A stretch of 64,000 bases of DNA, from positions 124,001 to 188,000 of the forward strand of contig CAWCOV010000019.1 of assembly GCA_963797255.1 (NCBI GenBank). The letters run 5' to 3'. This document shows, in pieces, positions 1 to 8,827 of the stretch (the first letter of the stretch is position 1; each line of letters begins with the position of its first letter). Below the pieces are notes generated by a model. It saw nothing but the letters and a program-made list of their open reading frames with translations, did no database searches and was not told the DNA's origin. The position numbers and the translations under genes are program-made. This DNA is from JANXZS01 sp963797255 (GTDB lineage: Bacteria; Acidobacteriota; Terriglobia; Terriglobales; Acidobacteriaceae).

Positions 1-1
1 T

Positions 2-139
2 ATCTGGGCGATGGCATTGGTTGGAATTGGATTGGCGATCGTGGCAAAAACAAAACGCGCTTCCGGGCTGATCGCAGTATTTGGATGGTGGGCGCTGATC
101 ACAATCGTTCGCATGGGATTTGCGGCTGCGCAAAGCTAA
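2..139 (+). CDS. C-terminal fragment of a membrane protein, possibly Yip1 family (5' end outside window)
   Basis: An open frame enters from the left edge and stops at TAA 137-139, giving about 45 residues. It shows a hydrophobic stretch (IWAMALVGIGLAIVAK), a short basic loop (KTKR) and a second hydrophobic stretch (FGWWALITIVRMG). Two C-terminal membrane helices joined by a lysine-rich loop resemble the end of Yip1-family proteins, but the fragment is too short to be sure. A strong terminator follows directly, which supports a genuine gene end. Confidence 0.5.
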   Translation: MWAMALVGIGLAIVAKTKRASGLIAVFGWWALITIVRMGFAAAQS

Positions 140-156
140 CGCGCAAGCTGCACAGG

Positions 157-188
157 AAAAAAGGCGCCGATTCGGCGCCTTTTTGTTT
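157..188. terminator. Bidirectional intrinsic terminator
   Basis: AAAAAGGCGCCGA pairs with TTCGGCGCCTTTTT, with A-tracts on the left and T-tracts on the right. It lies between two convergent genes, the edge membrane protein and fabF, and can serve both. Confidence 0.85.
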
Positions 189-205
189 TGTAACTAAAAC
201 TGATC

Positions 206-1453
206 TTATTCGCTCCAGCGACGGAATATCAGGGAACCATTCGTGCCACCGAAGCCGAAAGAATTCGAGAGAGCAACATCGAACTTCAATTCCTGCGGTT
301 TGTTGGGAACGTAATTTAAATCGCAGACAGGATCCGGATCATCCAGGTTCGAGGTCGGAGGCACCATCTGGTTTTGCAGCGCCATGATGGTGATACCCGC
401 TTCTAATCCACCCGCCCCTCCGAGCAAGTGGCCCGTCATGGACTTGGTGGAGCTGACGCGAAGTGTGTGATTGGTGGCGCGCTCCCCGAAGAGCTTCTTC
501 ATTGCCGCGGTTTCAAGTGCATCGCCAACCGGAGTCGCGGTCGCGTGCGCGTTCACGTACCCAATATCATCGGGTGTGATGTTCGCGCTCTTGATGGCGT
601 TTCCCATGGCGCGGAAACAACCTTCGCCTTCTGGAGCCATGCTGGTGATGTGGTAAGCGTCTGCGCTCATGCCATAGCCGATGATCTCGGCAAGAATCTT
701 TGCACCCCGCGCCTTGGCGAACTCAAGTTCTTCAAGAATGAGAATTCCTGCTCCCTCGCCAACCACAAATCCGTCGCGGTCCTTATCGAAAGGACGGCAG
801 GCGTGTTCGGGATCGTCGTTGCGCGTGGAGAGTGCGCGCATGGCAGCAAATCCTCCAACGCCCATGGGCGTAATGGCTGCCTCGGCTCCGCCCGCAATCA
901 TGGCATCGGCATCGCCGCGCTGGATGATGCGATAAGCGTCACCCACACTGTGCGCACTGCTGGTACAAGCTGTGGCTGTAGCCTCGTTCGGTCCGCATGC
1001 GTGGTACTTGATGCTGACCTGTCCCGCCGCCAGGTTCACGATCGCAGCAGGAATAAAGAACGGAGAAATCTTGCGCGGACCGCCAGCAAGCATGGCGCTA
1101 TGTTCGCGCTCAATAATGTCGAATCCGCCGATGCCTGAGCCAATGTGCACTCCAACGCGATCGGCAATATCCGGCGTGATATCCAGGCCGGAGGTCGTCA
1201 TCGCTTCCTGCGCTGCGGCAAGTGCGAAGTGGATGAACCGCGCCATCTTGCGTGATTCTTTTTTCTCGACGAAATCCAGTGGATCGAAGTTCTTCACTTC
1301 CGCGGCAAAGGTAACGGGGAACTGAGAGGCGTCGAAGCCTGTGATCGGCGCCATCCCGCTCTTGCCTGCCAAAAGATTTGTCCAGACCTCGGGCGCAGTG
1401 TTGCCGACGCCGCAGAGCAGCCCGATGCCGGTGACTACGACGCGCCTGGGCAA
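206..1453 (-). CDS. fabF: Beta-ketoacyl-ACP synthase II (FabF)
   Basis: Condenses malonyl-ACP with acyl-ACP in cytoplasmic fatty acid elongation. The thiolase-fold sequence has the nucleophilic Cys in TACTSSAHSVGDAYR and the two catalytic His in NAHATATPVGD and TKSMTGHLLGGAGG, with the glycine-rich end FGFGGTNGSLIF. I place the start at TTG 1453, one base after the acpP stop, with GGAAAG upstream; this gives 415 aa, close to the usual 410-415. ATG codons at 1474 and 1492 are in frame but would overlap acpP. acpP and fabF form a tight, probably coupled pair, the standard arrangement. Confidence 0.95.
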   Translation of the reverse strand: MPRRVVVTGIGLLCGVGNTAPEVWTNLLAGKSGMAPITGFDASQFPVTFAAEVKNFDPLDFVEKKESRKMARFIHFALAAAQEAMTTSGLDITPDIADRVGVHIGSGIGGFDIIEREHSAMLAGGPRKISPFFIPAAIVNLAAGQVSIKYHACGPNEATATACTSSAHSVGDAYRIIQRGDADAMIAGGAEAAITPMGVGGFAAMRALSTRNDDPEHACRPFDKDRDGFVVGEGAGILILEELEFAKARGAKILAEIIGYGMSADAYHITSMAPEGEGCFRAMGNAIKSANITPDDIGYVNAHATATPVGDALETAAMKKLFGERATNHTLRVSSTKSMTGHLLGGAGGLEAGITIMALQNQMVPPTSNLDDPDPVCDLNYVPNKPQELKFDVALSNSFGFGGTNGSLIFRRWSE

Positions 1454-1454
1454 A

Positions 1455-1700
1455 TTACTTTCCAGCCTTTGCATGCTTGTCGATATATTCAACTGCGTCT
1501 TTTACGGTCTTGATCTTCTCGGCGTCCTCGTCGGGAATTTCGAGATCGAATGCTTCTTCAAACTGCATTACCAACTCGACCACGTCGAGCGAATCCGCGC
1601 CAAGATCCTCCTGAAAGGAAGCGCTGGGTGTAACTTCGGCCTCGTCCACCTGAAGCTGTTCGACAATAATTTGCTTAACTTTCTCTTCCACTGAAGCCAT
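1455..1700 (-). CDS. acpP: Acyl carrier protein
   Basis: An 81-aa acidic protein carrying growing acyl chains on a 4'-phosphopantetheine arm. The attachment serine is in GADSLDVVELVM. Length, acidity and the helix II signature are those of bacterial ACP. The ATG has AGGAG six bases upstream. It is immediately upstream of fabF, its enzymatic partner, and the two are presumably co-transcribed. Confidence 0.97.
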   Translation of the reverse strand: MASVEEKVKQIIVEQLQVDEAEVTPSASFQEDLGADSLDVVELVMQFEEAFDLEIPDEDAEKIKTVKDAVEYIDKHAKAGK

Positions 1701-1991
1701 GCGTATCTCCTGTCAATTAAAACGGCAAACCTATCATACGGGCAGTGGGCAGTTTGCTCCACCGCCGACAAAACGAAATTCAGAGCAGGCCAAGTTTCGT
1801 CCTGAGGCCTGTAATGCTCAGGCGCCTCACCTTTGATGCTGCCAATTGCCCCGAAGCTCTAAGTCTACTGAGCCACGATCAGGGTGTAAAGCCAAGGCTC
1901 CCGGAAAGATACACCCGGAGTACCCGTTCCGGATTTCCGGGCCATATCGCTCGCGAAAACGAGTAAAGTTGAACCAAGGAATATCTCATGA

Positions 1992-3456
1992 TTGGATCCA
2001 TTCCCTATTCTCATTCTGGCCACTTTAGTGGGGTTGGCGCTGGGCTCCCTGCTTGCATGGATTGTGGCCAGCAGCCGTGCGCAGAAAGCGAGTGAAAGCG
2101 CGCTGGCAGTCGTAAAGAGCGAAATGACGTCCGAGATCGCCAAGCGCGACGACAGCTTAAGAGCTTTCCATGCCGAGGAGTACCGGCAAAGAGAGGAACT
2201 TGCCCGTCTGCGGGAGCAGGCCCAGGCCCTCCCGGACCTGAAATCGGACCTCAATCAGGCACGAACGGAGAGGGAGAATTTAAGGAGCGAACTGGCCCAG
2301 ACCCAGGCGCTCCTCTCGGCCGAGCGTAACGCGCTTCCAGAGAAGATTGCTCTGCTGCAGGGCTCGAGAGAGCAGTTCTCAGATCATTTCAAGGCTCTGG
2401 CCAGCAACATATTGGAAGAGAAGGCTAAGAGCTTCAGTGCGAAGAGTCACGCTGATCTTGGACAACTTTTGGATCCACTCAAAACCCAACTCGACCAGTT
2501 CCGTTCTCGCGTCGACGAAGTCTATGTACAGGAGAGCAATGGCCGCTCGGCCCTCACGGCACAAGTGAAAGACATGATGGAGATGAATAAACGACTCTCC
2601 CAGGATGCCGACAACCTAACCAAGGCCCTGAAAGGGTCTTCGAAAACGCAAGGTAACTGGGGCGAGCTGATCCTGGAACGCATCCTCGAAGCTTCCGGCC
2701 TGCGCAAAGGCGTGGAATACACGAGTTCAGGAGAGCTACTCACGGGAAGACGGATCCCGAGGCCAGCCCGATGTCGTCATCAACCTGCCCGAAGACAAAC
2801 ACTTGATCGTCGACTCGAAGGTCTCGCTGACGGCTTATTCCGAGTATATGAGCGCCGAGTCGGATGCAGCGCGCGAAGGCTTCCTGGGCCGCCATATCGA
2901 TTCCCTGCGCAACCACATCAAAGGCCTCTCCGAGAAAAAATACGAGTCACTTTACGGCCTCAACTCTCTTGACCACGTCGTCCTTTTTGTGCCCATTGAA
3001 TCAGCTTTCATTCTCGCCACCTCCAGCGATATAAGGCTGTGGGAAGAGGCCTGGCGCAAGAATGTTTTGCTAGTTTGCCCCAGCACCTTCTTGTTTGTCG
3101 TGCGCACAGTCAACCACCTCTGGCGGCAGGAGCACCAGAACCGCAATGTACAAGAAATCGCCGAGCGCGGCGGGGCCCTGTATGACAAATTTGTCGGATT
3201 CGTTGAAGATCTGCAGTCGGTCGGACAGCGCCTCGCCCAAACGAAAGACAGCTACGACAAGGCTTTCGGGAAGCTCAGCACCGGAAGGGGCAATCTGGTG
3301 CGTCAAGCGGAGAATTTGAGAGACCTTGGAGTACGGCCCGCGAGACGACTCCCAACTGCGCTCGTTCTTCCGGATCTCGAAGAAAAGCTGCCACCGGCGG
3401 ACGAGAATGCTCAATTGTCACTGGCTGCGGTCGAAGAGCTCCCGTACCGCGAATAG
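1992..3456 (+). pseudogene. rmuC: DNA recombination protein RmuC, one frame break
   Basis: RmuC proteins have an N-terminal membrane anchor, a long coiled coil and a nuclease-like C-terminal domain, and limit inversions between short repeats. The N-terminal part (from about 1992) has a membrane helix (LATLVGLALGSLLAWIV), a coiled coil rich in E, R and Q, and the conserved KTQGNWGELILERILEASGL. The conserved continuation (QPDVVINLPEDKHLIVDSK, later LDHVVLFVPIESAF) lies in the next frame and ends at 3456. The switch is near 2738-2746; skipping one base reads GELLREDGSRGQPDVV. The rest of the sequence is well conserved, so the gene may well be intact in the organism. Confidence 0.85.
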
Positions 3457-3470
3457 AGTTGCGGTGCAGC

Positions 3471-3770
3471 CTAGGGTGTCTTTTTCTCGACTTGGGTTCC
3501 GGTGGCGTGCAGGCCAGCGGGAGTATCCGTTTCGGCGGGCTCGGCCTGCGGCTCACGGCCATCGTCTGGCTGCACGTTCTGCTTCAGTAGTTCATGCTGC
3601 TGCGGACGACTGGCATCTTTCAAAAATGGATCTTCTGTCTCTACGGGCTGCACTCCTGCAGGCGCTTCCTGCGTGGACGCCTCGTTCCTGATAGCGGAAT
3701 TACCGCCGTGGCTCTCGTTCGTTTTTGATCCGTGGCTCGGCTTGAGTTTGTCCGACTTGTCTTCCGCCAT
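3471..3770 (-). CDS. Hypothetical charged, disordered protein
   Basis: A 99-aa frame with no hydrophobic core, rich in K, E, P, Q and S (MAEDKSDKLKPSHGSKTNES at the start, VEKKTP at the end). The ATG has an AGGAGG-like site upstream (complement of CTCCTCCTAG at 3772), which is good evidence of translation. It is convergent with rmuC. No family recognised; probably intrinsically disordered. Confidence 0.55.
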   Translation of the reverse strand: MAEDKSDKLKPSHGSKTNESHGGNSAIRNEASTQEAPAGVQPVETEDPFLKDASRPQQHELLKQNVQPDDGREPQAEPAETDTPAGLHATGTQVEKKTP

Positions 3771-3909
3771 GTCTCCTCCTAGTGGGTACTCGACATTTCA
3801 AGATTTCCGGCAGGATGCGCGTAGTTGAATATCCCGATTCGGAATGCATCTGTGTCATCTGGATTAGATGCGGGCGACGCGGGAATATGTGAAGAATGTT
3901 GCTACGCGA

Positions 3910-4482
3910 TTAATGCGAGCTTGCAAAGGCCGCGTGCATCTTTTCCCAGGTGACGCTGAGGTCTTCAGGGAGAACTCTGGCTTCCGCAACAACTGTCATG
4001 AAGTTGGTGTCGCCGTGCCACCGCGGCAGTGCATGCAGATGCAGATGTCCCGCAACGCCCGCGCCTGCAGCCTTTCCCAGGTTCATGCCGAGATTCATGC
4101 CGTGGGGTGAATAGAGCGACTCAAACACGCGAGTAACGCGCTGCGCCAATTCCATCATCTCTGCCGCCGTGTCCGCGGCCAACGCGCCTAGCGAGGCCTC
4201 GTGCACGTATGGGATCACCATCACGTGTCCGCTGGTGTAGGGATAGGCGTTCAGGCATACGTAAGAACTCTTGCCGCGATAGACCAAGTAGGCTGCGCGA
4301 TCCGCTTCGTACGGCGGCATGCCTTCGGCAATCGCATAGTCGGCGGAAGCAATCAGGTTGCAGAAGACACAGTGTTCGTCTCCCGGCCAACGCGCCAATT
4401 TCTCAGGAACTCCCTGCCGATGATCCTTCTCGTCCACTTGAGTGACGTAGGAATAGCGCCAGGGTGTCCAGAGATGATCCAT
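3910..4482 (-). CDS. HIT family hydrolase / Ap4A-hydrolase-like protein
   Basis: A 190-aa HIT-domain nucleotide hydrolase or transferase. The histidine triad is seen as GHLHLHALPRW, and the family's zinc-associated cysteines appear as CVFCNLI near residue 40. The N-terminus MDHLWTPWRYSYV is typical of the HIT branch annotated as Ap4A phosphorylase or hydrolase in Acidobacteriota and Actinobacteria. It is monocistronic as far as can be seen; the next gene (MDR oxidoreductase) is on the same strand, about 80 bp upstream of its start. Confidence 0.88.
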   Translation of the reverse strand: MDHLWTPWRYSYVTQVDEKDHRQGVPEKLARWPGDEHCVFCNLIASADYAIAEGMPPYEADRAAYLVYRGKSSYVCLNAYPYTSGHVMVIPYVHEASLGALAADTAAEMMELAQRVTRVFESLYSPHGMNLGMNLGKAAGAGVAGHLHLHALPRWHGDTNFMTVVAEARVLPEDLSVTWEKMHAAFASSH

Positions 4483-4560
4483 TTCCTGACCAGTATAGAC
4501 ACAGACGCACCAAAGCAGTTCAATGCGGCGTCAGCACTGGTTCAGAGTCGCTGCTTGAGC

Positions 4561-5568
4561 CTAGTCGGCCACGTGAATAACCATCTTGCCGGTATGGCTG
4601 TCTCCGGAGCGCAACAGGTCCATGAATGCTGAAGGAGCCTGATCGATGCCCTCTACAACCGTCTCGTGGCTCTTGATCTTGCCGCTCTTCAATGCTGGAC
4701 CAATGTCGGCCAGAAACTCGTGCATATTGCCGAGAAAATCGGAGACGATGAAGCCTTCCAATCTGATTCGCTTGCCGATAACGAGGTGCATATTGCGCGG
4801 TCCCGGAACCGGCGTGTTGTATCCGGCAATTGCGCCGCACAGGGCAACCCGGCCGCGCTCTTTCAATACCGTAATCGCAGCCTCGAGCTGCGGTCCGCCG
4901 GTGTTGTCGAAGTAGACGTGAATGCCATCCGGCGCTGCTGTCTTCAGGTGATCGAGAGGCTCGCCATCTTTGTAGTTGAATGCAAAGTCCGCTCCAAGAT
5001 CGTCGCGCAGCATGTTTACTTTGGCATCAGAGCCGGCGCTGGCAATGACCCTGCAATCGCGGAGTTTTGCGAGTTGGCAGACCGCCGAACCTACAGCCCC
5101 GGCTCCGCCAGAAACAAACACCGTCTCGCCCGGTTGCAGGCGAGCAATCTTCCATAATCCAACCCATGCCGTAAGACCCGTGATACCGAGCAATCCGAGA
5201 AAGGTACTCGGCGGTGCGAGCGACGCATCCAGCTTCTGCAGCATTCTGGCTTGCGCTACAAAGGCCTCCCGCCAACCAAACATGCTCAGTACCAGCGAGC
5301 CAACAGGAAGCGATGCGTCCCTCGATGCGGCAACAACGCCGACAGCAGAGCCCTCCATCGCTTTTCCAACTACAAAAGGAGGAACATAGGATTTGGAGTC
5401 ATTCATGCGGCCGCGCATATAAGGATCGACTGAGAAGTAGAGATTTTCGACGAGAACTTCGCCAACGCCGGGATTCTTTAATTCGACATTCGCGAAGGCA
5501 AAATCCTCGTGCCGAGGTTCACCTTTTGGCCTGGCTGCGAGCCGGATTTCACGTGATTGCATCGACAT
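4561..5568 (-). CDS. NADP-dependent MDR-family oxidoreductase (CurA/PTGR-like)
   Basis: A zinc-independent medium-chain reductase acting on the C=C bond of enones (leukotriene B4 dehydrogenase / CurA / YncB group). The Rossmann motif is VFVSGGAGAVGSAVCQLAK, and the substrate-side signature NLYFSVDPYMRGRM is characteristic of the group. The start is taken as MSMQSREIRLAARP at 5568, with AGGA seven bases upstream; an in-frame start at 5604 lacks a ribosome-binding site. That gives 335 aa, normal for the family. Substrate unknown. Confidence 0.88.
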   Translation of the reverse strand: MSMQSREIRLAARPKGEPRHEDFAFANVELKNPGVGEVLVENLYFSVDPYMRGRMNDSKSYVPPFVVGKAMEGSAVGVVAASRDASLPVGSLVLSMFGWREAFVAQARMLQKLDASLAPPSTFLGLLGITGLTAWVGLWKIARLQPGETVFVSGGAGAVGSAVCQLAKLRDCRVIASAGSDAKVNMLRDDLGADFAFNYKDGEPLDHLKTAAPDGIHVYFDNTGGPQLEAAITVLKERGRVALCGAIAGYNTPVPGPRNMHLVIGKRIRLEGFIVSDFLGNMHEFLADIGPALKSGKIKSHETVVEGIDQAPSAFMDLLRSGDSHTGKMVIHVAD

Positions 5569-5702
5569 AGTCGTTCCTGGGTCCTTCCGCCTATTCGATG
5601 CCACGTATACAGGGCCGGCATGACGAATTGAAAGTGCGGTTTTTTGAACGCCCCAATTGTGTTAATAACTCGTTCAAATCGGGGTATAAGGCGAATCCTT
5701 CG

Positions 5703-5731
5703 TTGACTTGACCGGGGTGCGTTGCTATATT
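5703..5731 (+). promoter_or_regulatory. Sigma-70 promoter for rpsA
   Basis: TTGACT (5703-5708), 17-bp spacer, TATATT (5726-5731). This is near-consensus and correctly placed and oriented for rpsA. The implied transcript starts near 5738, leaving a leader of about 325 nt. Confidence 0.6.
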
Positions 5732-5737
5732 TCAAGT

Positions 5738-6062
5738 GTAGCCCCGCGCCGGGATTCATGCGTCGGGCTACGACCGCCGCATTTGCTCATCCCTGCCTGC
5801 CGGATGCTCCCGATCGGAGACCGACGTAGTGCCGGGCCACTCACTCTGGCCACACTCTCCGTCTCCCTGAGATCTCCGCGATAGTCACACGGAAGCGGTT
5901 CATGCGCGGTCCCCGGCACTTCGCGGATCAGCAAGTACCTCAGGCCCATACGCGAAGCAATCTGCAGGATCAATTACCGGTCGCACCATCGGCTGGTTGT
6001 TCGTTTGAACTTGTAGGGGCGGAAGCGGGATCCGTCGACCAAGAATCCCGGAGCTGGCAGTT
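5738..6062 (+). other. Long rpsA 5' leader
   Basis: About 325 nt between the inferred start site and the rpsA ATG, without a convincing gene. It is GC-rich with several short self-complementary stretches (for example TAGCCCCGCG... and ...GTCGGGCTAC near 5739-5770). In other bacteria S1 represses its own mRNA through the leader; this region could do the same, but that is inference only. Confidence 0.35.
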
Positions 6063-7994
6063 ATGGCAGACGTCCTTAATCCTGAACAAACCGAGAGCAA
6101 ACCCCTGAACACCGAACTGGAAACCCCAACCCTCGAAGCAGCGACGGAGCAGTCTGAGCCGTCCATCGAATCAACCCACAACCCCGAAGCGCACGACGTC
6201 CACGTTACCCCTGCAAACGAGCCCGTCACCGACACGGCACCCTCGGCCCCGCAAGCTCAATCGACGCACGATGACCTGGAAATGACTGGCATGGAAGACT
6301 TTGCCGCCGCCCTGGAATCGTTCGACCGCGAGCAGGCCGCCGAAGCTGCGACCCAGAATTTTGACGACAACATTGTCACGGGTACGGTAATCAAGCTTAC
6401 GGATAAGCATGTCGTTATCGACGTGGGACTCAAGTCCGAAGGCTTGATCCCGATCGAGCAGGTACTGGACCACACCGGTCAGCCGAAGCTAAAAGCTGGC
6501 GACACGGTGGATGTTGTGATCGAGCGCGAAGAGGCCGAAGGCGGCTACCTGGTCAGCTATGACAAGGCGCAGCGCCTGCGGGTTTGGGACACGATCGAGA
6601 AAGCTGCCAACGAGAAGACTCCCGTCATGGGAACTGTCCTCGGCCGCGTCAAGGGTGGTCTCACCGTTGACATCGGCATCAAGGCATTCTTGCCGGGGTC
6701 TCAGCTGGAAATCCGTCCCGTCCGCAATCTCGACGGCTACATCGGCCAGCAACTCGAAGTTCGCGTCATCAAGCTGAACAAAAAGCGCGGCAACGTCGTC
6801 GTCTCCCGCAAGGAGATTCTTGAAGAAGAGCAGACGGCCCGCCGTTCGACCACCCTGGAGCACCTGGAAGAGGGCACAATCCTGACCGGAACCGTCAAGA
6901 ACCTCACCGATTACGGTGCGTTTGTTGACCTCGGCGGAATTGACGGCTTGTTGCACATCACGGATATGTCCTGGGGACGCCTCACGCACCCGCGCGATTT
7001 GGTCAACGTGGGCGATGAGATCCAGGTCAAAGTCCTTAAGTTCGATAAAGATAAGCAGCGCGTATCCCTCGGCTTCAAGCAGTTGACGCCGGATCCGTGG
7101 CTGGATGCCGTTGAGCGCTATCCCATCGGTGCTCACGTGCGTGGCCGCATCCTCAGCGTTACCGACTACGGTTCGTTCGTGGAATTGGAGCAGGGCATCG
7201 AAGGCCTAGTCCACGTCTCCGAAATGACCTGGTCGAAGCGGATGAAGCACCCCTCGAAGCTGGTCAAACCGGGCGACGAAGTAGAGACGGTTGTCCTTAG
7301 CGTCAACCCGAACGACCGCCGCATTTCGCTGGGCATGAAGCAGCTGATCGAGAATCCCTGGGAGCACCTGGCACAGCGCTATCCCACTGGCCAGATCGTG
7401 GAAGGCCGGGTTCGCAACCTGACCGACTTCGGCGCCTTCATTGAAATTGAAGACGGCATTGACGGACTGGTTCACGTCAGCAATCTGAGCTGGACCAAGC
7501 GCGTCAAGCATCCCTCGGAAGTTCTCAAGAAGGGTGAGAAAGTTCGCGCCGTGGTTCTTGGCGTCGAGCCGGAAAACCGTCGTCTATCGCTGGGCGTCAA
7601 GCAGTTGCAGCCCGACGTGTGGGAGACCTTCTTCGAGCAGCATCGCGTTGGCGATGTTGTGAAGGGCAAGGTTCTACGCACCGCGCAGTTCGGAGCTTTC
7701 ATTGAGATCGCGGAAGGCATCGAAGGTCTGTGCCACGTTTCGGAAGCGGCTGATTCTCATGGCGCTCCCGTCAAACTGGAAGCCGGCCAGGAATTCGACT
7801 TCAAGATCATCAAGATGAATGCCGAAGAAAAGAAGGTTGGACTCAGCCTGCGTGCAGTGGGCGAAGAAGCCAGCCGTGCGGATGTGGAGGCTTACAAACA
7901 GCCGACCTCTTCCTCCTCGTCTTCGTCCTCATCAAGTTCGACCACCACACTGGGCGACCTGATGAACTGGAAGCGCAGCGAGCACGAGAACTAA
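6063..7994 (+). CDS. rpsA: 30S ribosomal protein S1
   Basis: A 643-aa protein with six S1 (OB-fold RNA-binding) repeats, starting around residues 100, 190, 275, 360, 447 and 534. Each has the typical GxVxxxxDFGAFVEL-like core, for example GTVKNLTDYGAFVDLGG and GRVRNLTDFGAFIEIEDG. It binds mRNA on the 30S platform and helps initiation. An acidic, Pro/Thr-rich N-terminal extension of about 90 residues precedes the first repeat, and a run of 10-11 serines lies just before the C-terminus. It has its own promoter and terminator, so it appears monocistronic. Confidence 0.97.
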   Translation: MADVLNPEQTESKPLNTELETPTLEAATEQSEPSIESTHNPEAHDVHVTPANEPVTDTAPSAPQAQSTHDDLEMTGMEDFAAALESFDREQAAEAATQNFDDNIVTGTVIKLTDKHVVIDVGLKSEGLIPIEQVLDHTGQPKLKAGDTVDVVIEREEAEGGYLVSYDKAQRLRVWDTIEKAANEKTPVMGTVLGRVKGGLTVDIGIKAFLPGSQLEIRPVRNLDGYIGQQLEVRVIKLNKKRGNVVVSRKEILEEEQTARRSTTLEHLEEGTILTGTVKNLTDYGAFVDLGGIDGLLHITDMSWGRLTHPRDLVNVGDEIQVKVLKFDKDKQRVSLGFKQLTPDPWLDAVERYPIGAHVRGRILSVTDYGSFVELEQGIEGLVHVSEMTWSKRMKHPSKLVKPGDEVETVVLSVNPNDRRISLGMKQLIENPWEHLAQRYPTGQIVEGRVRNLTDFGAFIEIEDGIDGLVHVSNLSWTKRVKHPSEVLKKGEKVRAVVLGVEPENRRLSLGVKQLQPDVWETFFEQHRVGDVVKGKVLRTAQFGAFIEIAEGIEGLCHVSEAADSHGAPVKLEAGQEFDFKIIKMNAEEKKVGLSLRAVGEEASRADVEAYKQPTSSSSSSSSSSSTTTLGDLMNWKRSEHEN

Positions 7995-8008
7995 ATTGTT
8001 CTATAAAC

Positions 8009-8043
8009 AGAAACGGCAGGCCCAAGGGTCTGCCGTTTCTCAT
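8009..8043 (+). terminator. Intrinsic terminator after rpsA
   Basis: Perfect 11-bp stem AGAAACGGCAG / CTGCCGTTTCT around a GCCCAAGGGT loop, 15 bp after the rpsA stop. The T-tract is weak. Confidence 0.75.
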
Positions 8044-8119
8044 TTGTGCGGAATACTTCAGCGCCCGGCAGGCAAACGGATTTCTCCGCCTGCCTATTCC
8101 CGCAGTCGAGACGTCGAGG

Positions 8120-8488
8120 CTATTTCAATTTTAGATTGATGATGTTCTGCTTTTTCTGGTCGAACGAGCTCACCGAACGCGTGGGACTCTTCTTCCCTTC
8201 CAACTCCGCCCATAATTCATAATCCGTACCGTCAGAGAGCTGGCCGAAGCGATAGGTTCCATCCTGAGTGCTGATGGCGCTCCGGATAGTGAGTGTTTTG
8301 ACGTCCTTGAGGTAGACCACTGCCCCGGCCTTCCCTTCGTCCGACTGTCCCAACACCTTCCCCTGAACCGATCTTTGCTGTTGCCCGTGAGCTATCTGTG
8401 GTGCCAGTGCGAGCCCAACCAGCAAGCCCATCAGGATGAAATACCCGATACTTCTTCTCCCTGTCCGGGAGCCCGAAAACTTCAACAC
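8120..8488 (-). CDS. Secreted carboxypeptidase-regulatory-like domain protein
   Basis: A 122-aa exported protein. Basic N-terminus (RTGRRS), hydrophobic helix (YFILMGLLVGLALAP) and a cleavage-like AHGQ, followed by one Ig-like domain of the CarboxypepD_reg type (SVQGKVLGQSDEGKAGAVVY, DGTYRFGQL). Small stand-alone versions are common in Acidobacteriota; function unknown, often cell-envelope. Its start lies 2 nt after the stop of the LysW-like gene, so the two should be co-transcribed and translationally coupled. Confidence 0.7.
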   Translation of the reverse strand: MLKFSGSRTGRRSIGYFILMGLLVGLALAPQIAHGQQQRSVQGKVLGQSDEGKAGAVVYLKDVKTLTIRSAISTQDGTYRFGQLSDGTDYELWAELEGKKSPTRSVSSFDQKKQNIINLKLK

Positions 8489-8490
8489 TC

Positions 8491-8685
8491 TTACTCCTCT
8501 TCCTCGTCTGAGAACTCTTCGTCCTCGTCCTCAATGCCATCGTCATCGACTTTCGCCAATTCCAGCGGCTCCGTGGCCACGATCTCATACTCGGTGCCAC
8601 ACTCATCGCAAACGACCACGTCGCCTTCTTCGGCTTCTTCTTCGTCGAAATCCAGCACGGTATCGCATTCGGAACAGATTGCCAT
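8491..8685 (-). CDS. LysW/ArgW-like acidic zinc-ribbon mini-protein
   Basis: A 64-aa protein with two CxxC pairs (ICSECD and VVCDECG) followed by a very acidic tail ending EEEE. The layout, and the segment GDVVVCDECGTEYEIV plus a PLEL motif, match LysW/ArgW amino-group carrier proteins, whose C-terminal Glu is conjugated to the substrate. The usual C-terminal EDWGE is absent, but the last residue is still Glu. GGAGG five bases before the ATG at 8685 fixes the start. No lysX/argX ligase or lysine/arginine pathway gene is in this window, so a carrier role is unproven. Confidence 0.7.
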   Translation of the reverse strand: MAICSECDTVLDFDEEEAEEGDVVVCDECGTEYEIVATEPLELAKVDDDGIEDEDEEFSDEEEE

Positions 8686-8827
8686 GGACCCCTCCAATTC
8701 GTTGGAGTATTAGGATGTTAATTGCGTAATGCTCAGGTACAACTTCGCTAGTTGTAGAGTGAAGTTCGTTGTCCGTCAAGCTACCAATTTTCAAATTGTT
8801 CGAAAAATTTCCCCGGGAGACCTGTTG

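Noticed and set aside
2738..2746. rmuC break as a programmed frameshift
   Set aside because: No slippery motif or downstream structure is evident, and similar breaks in unrelated genes point to a common technical cause.
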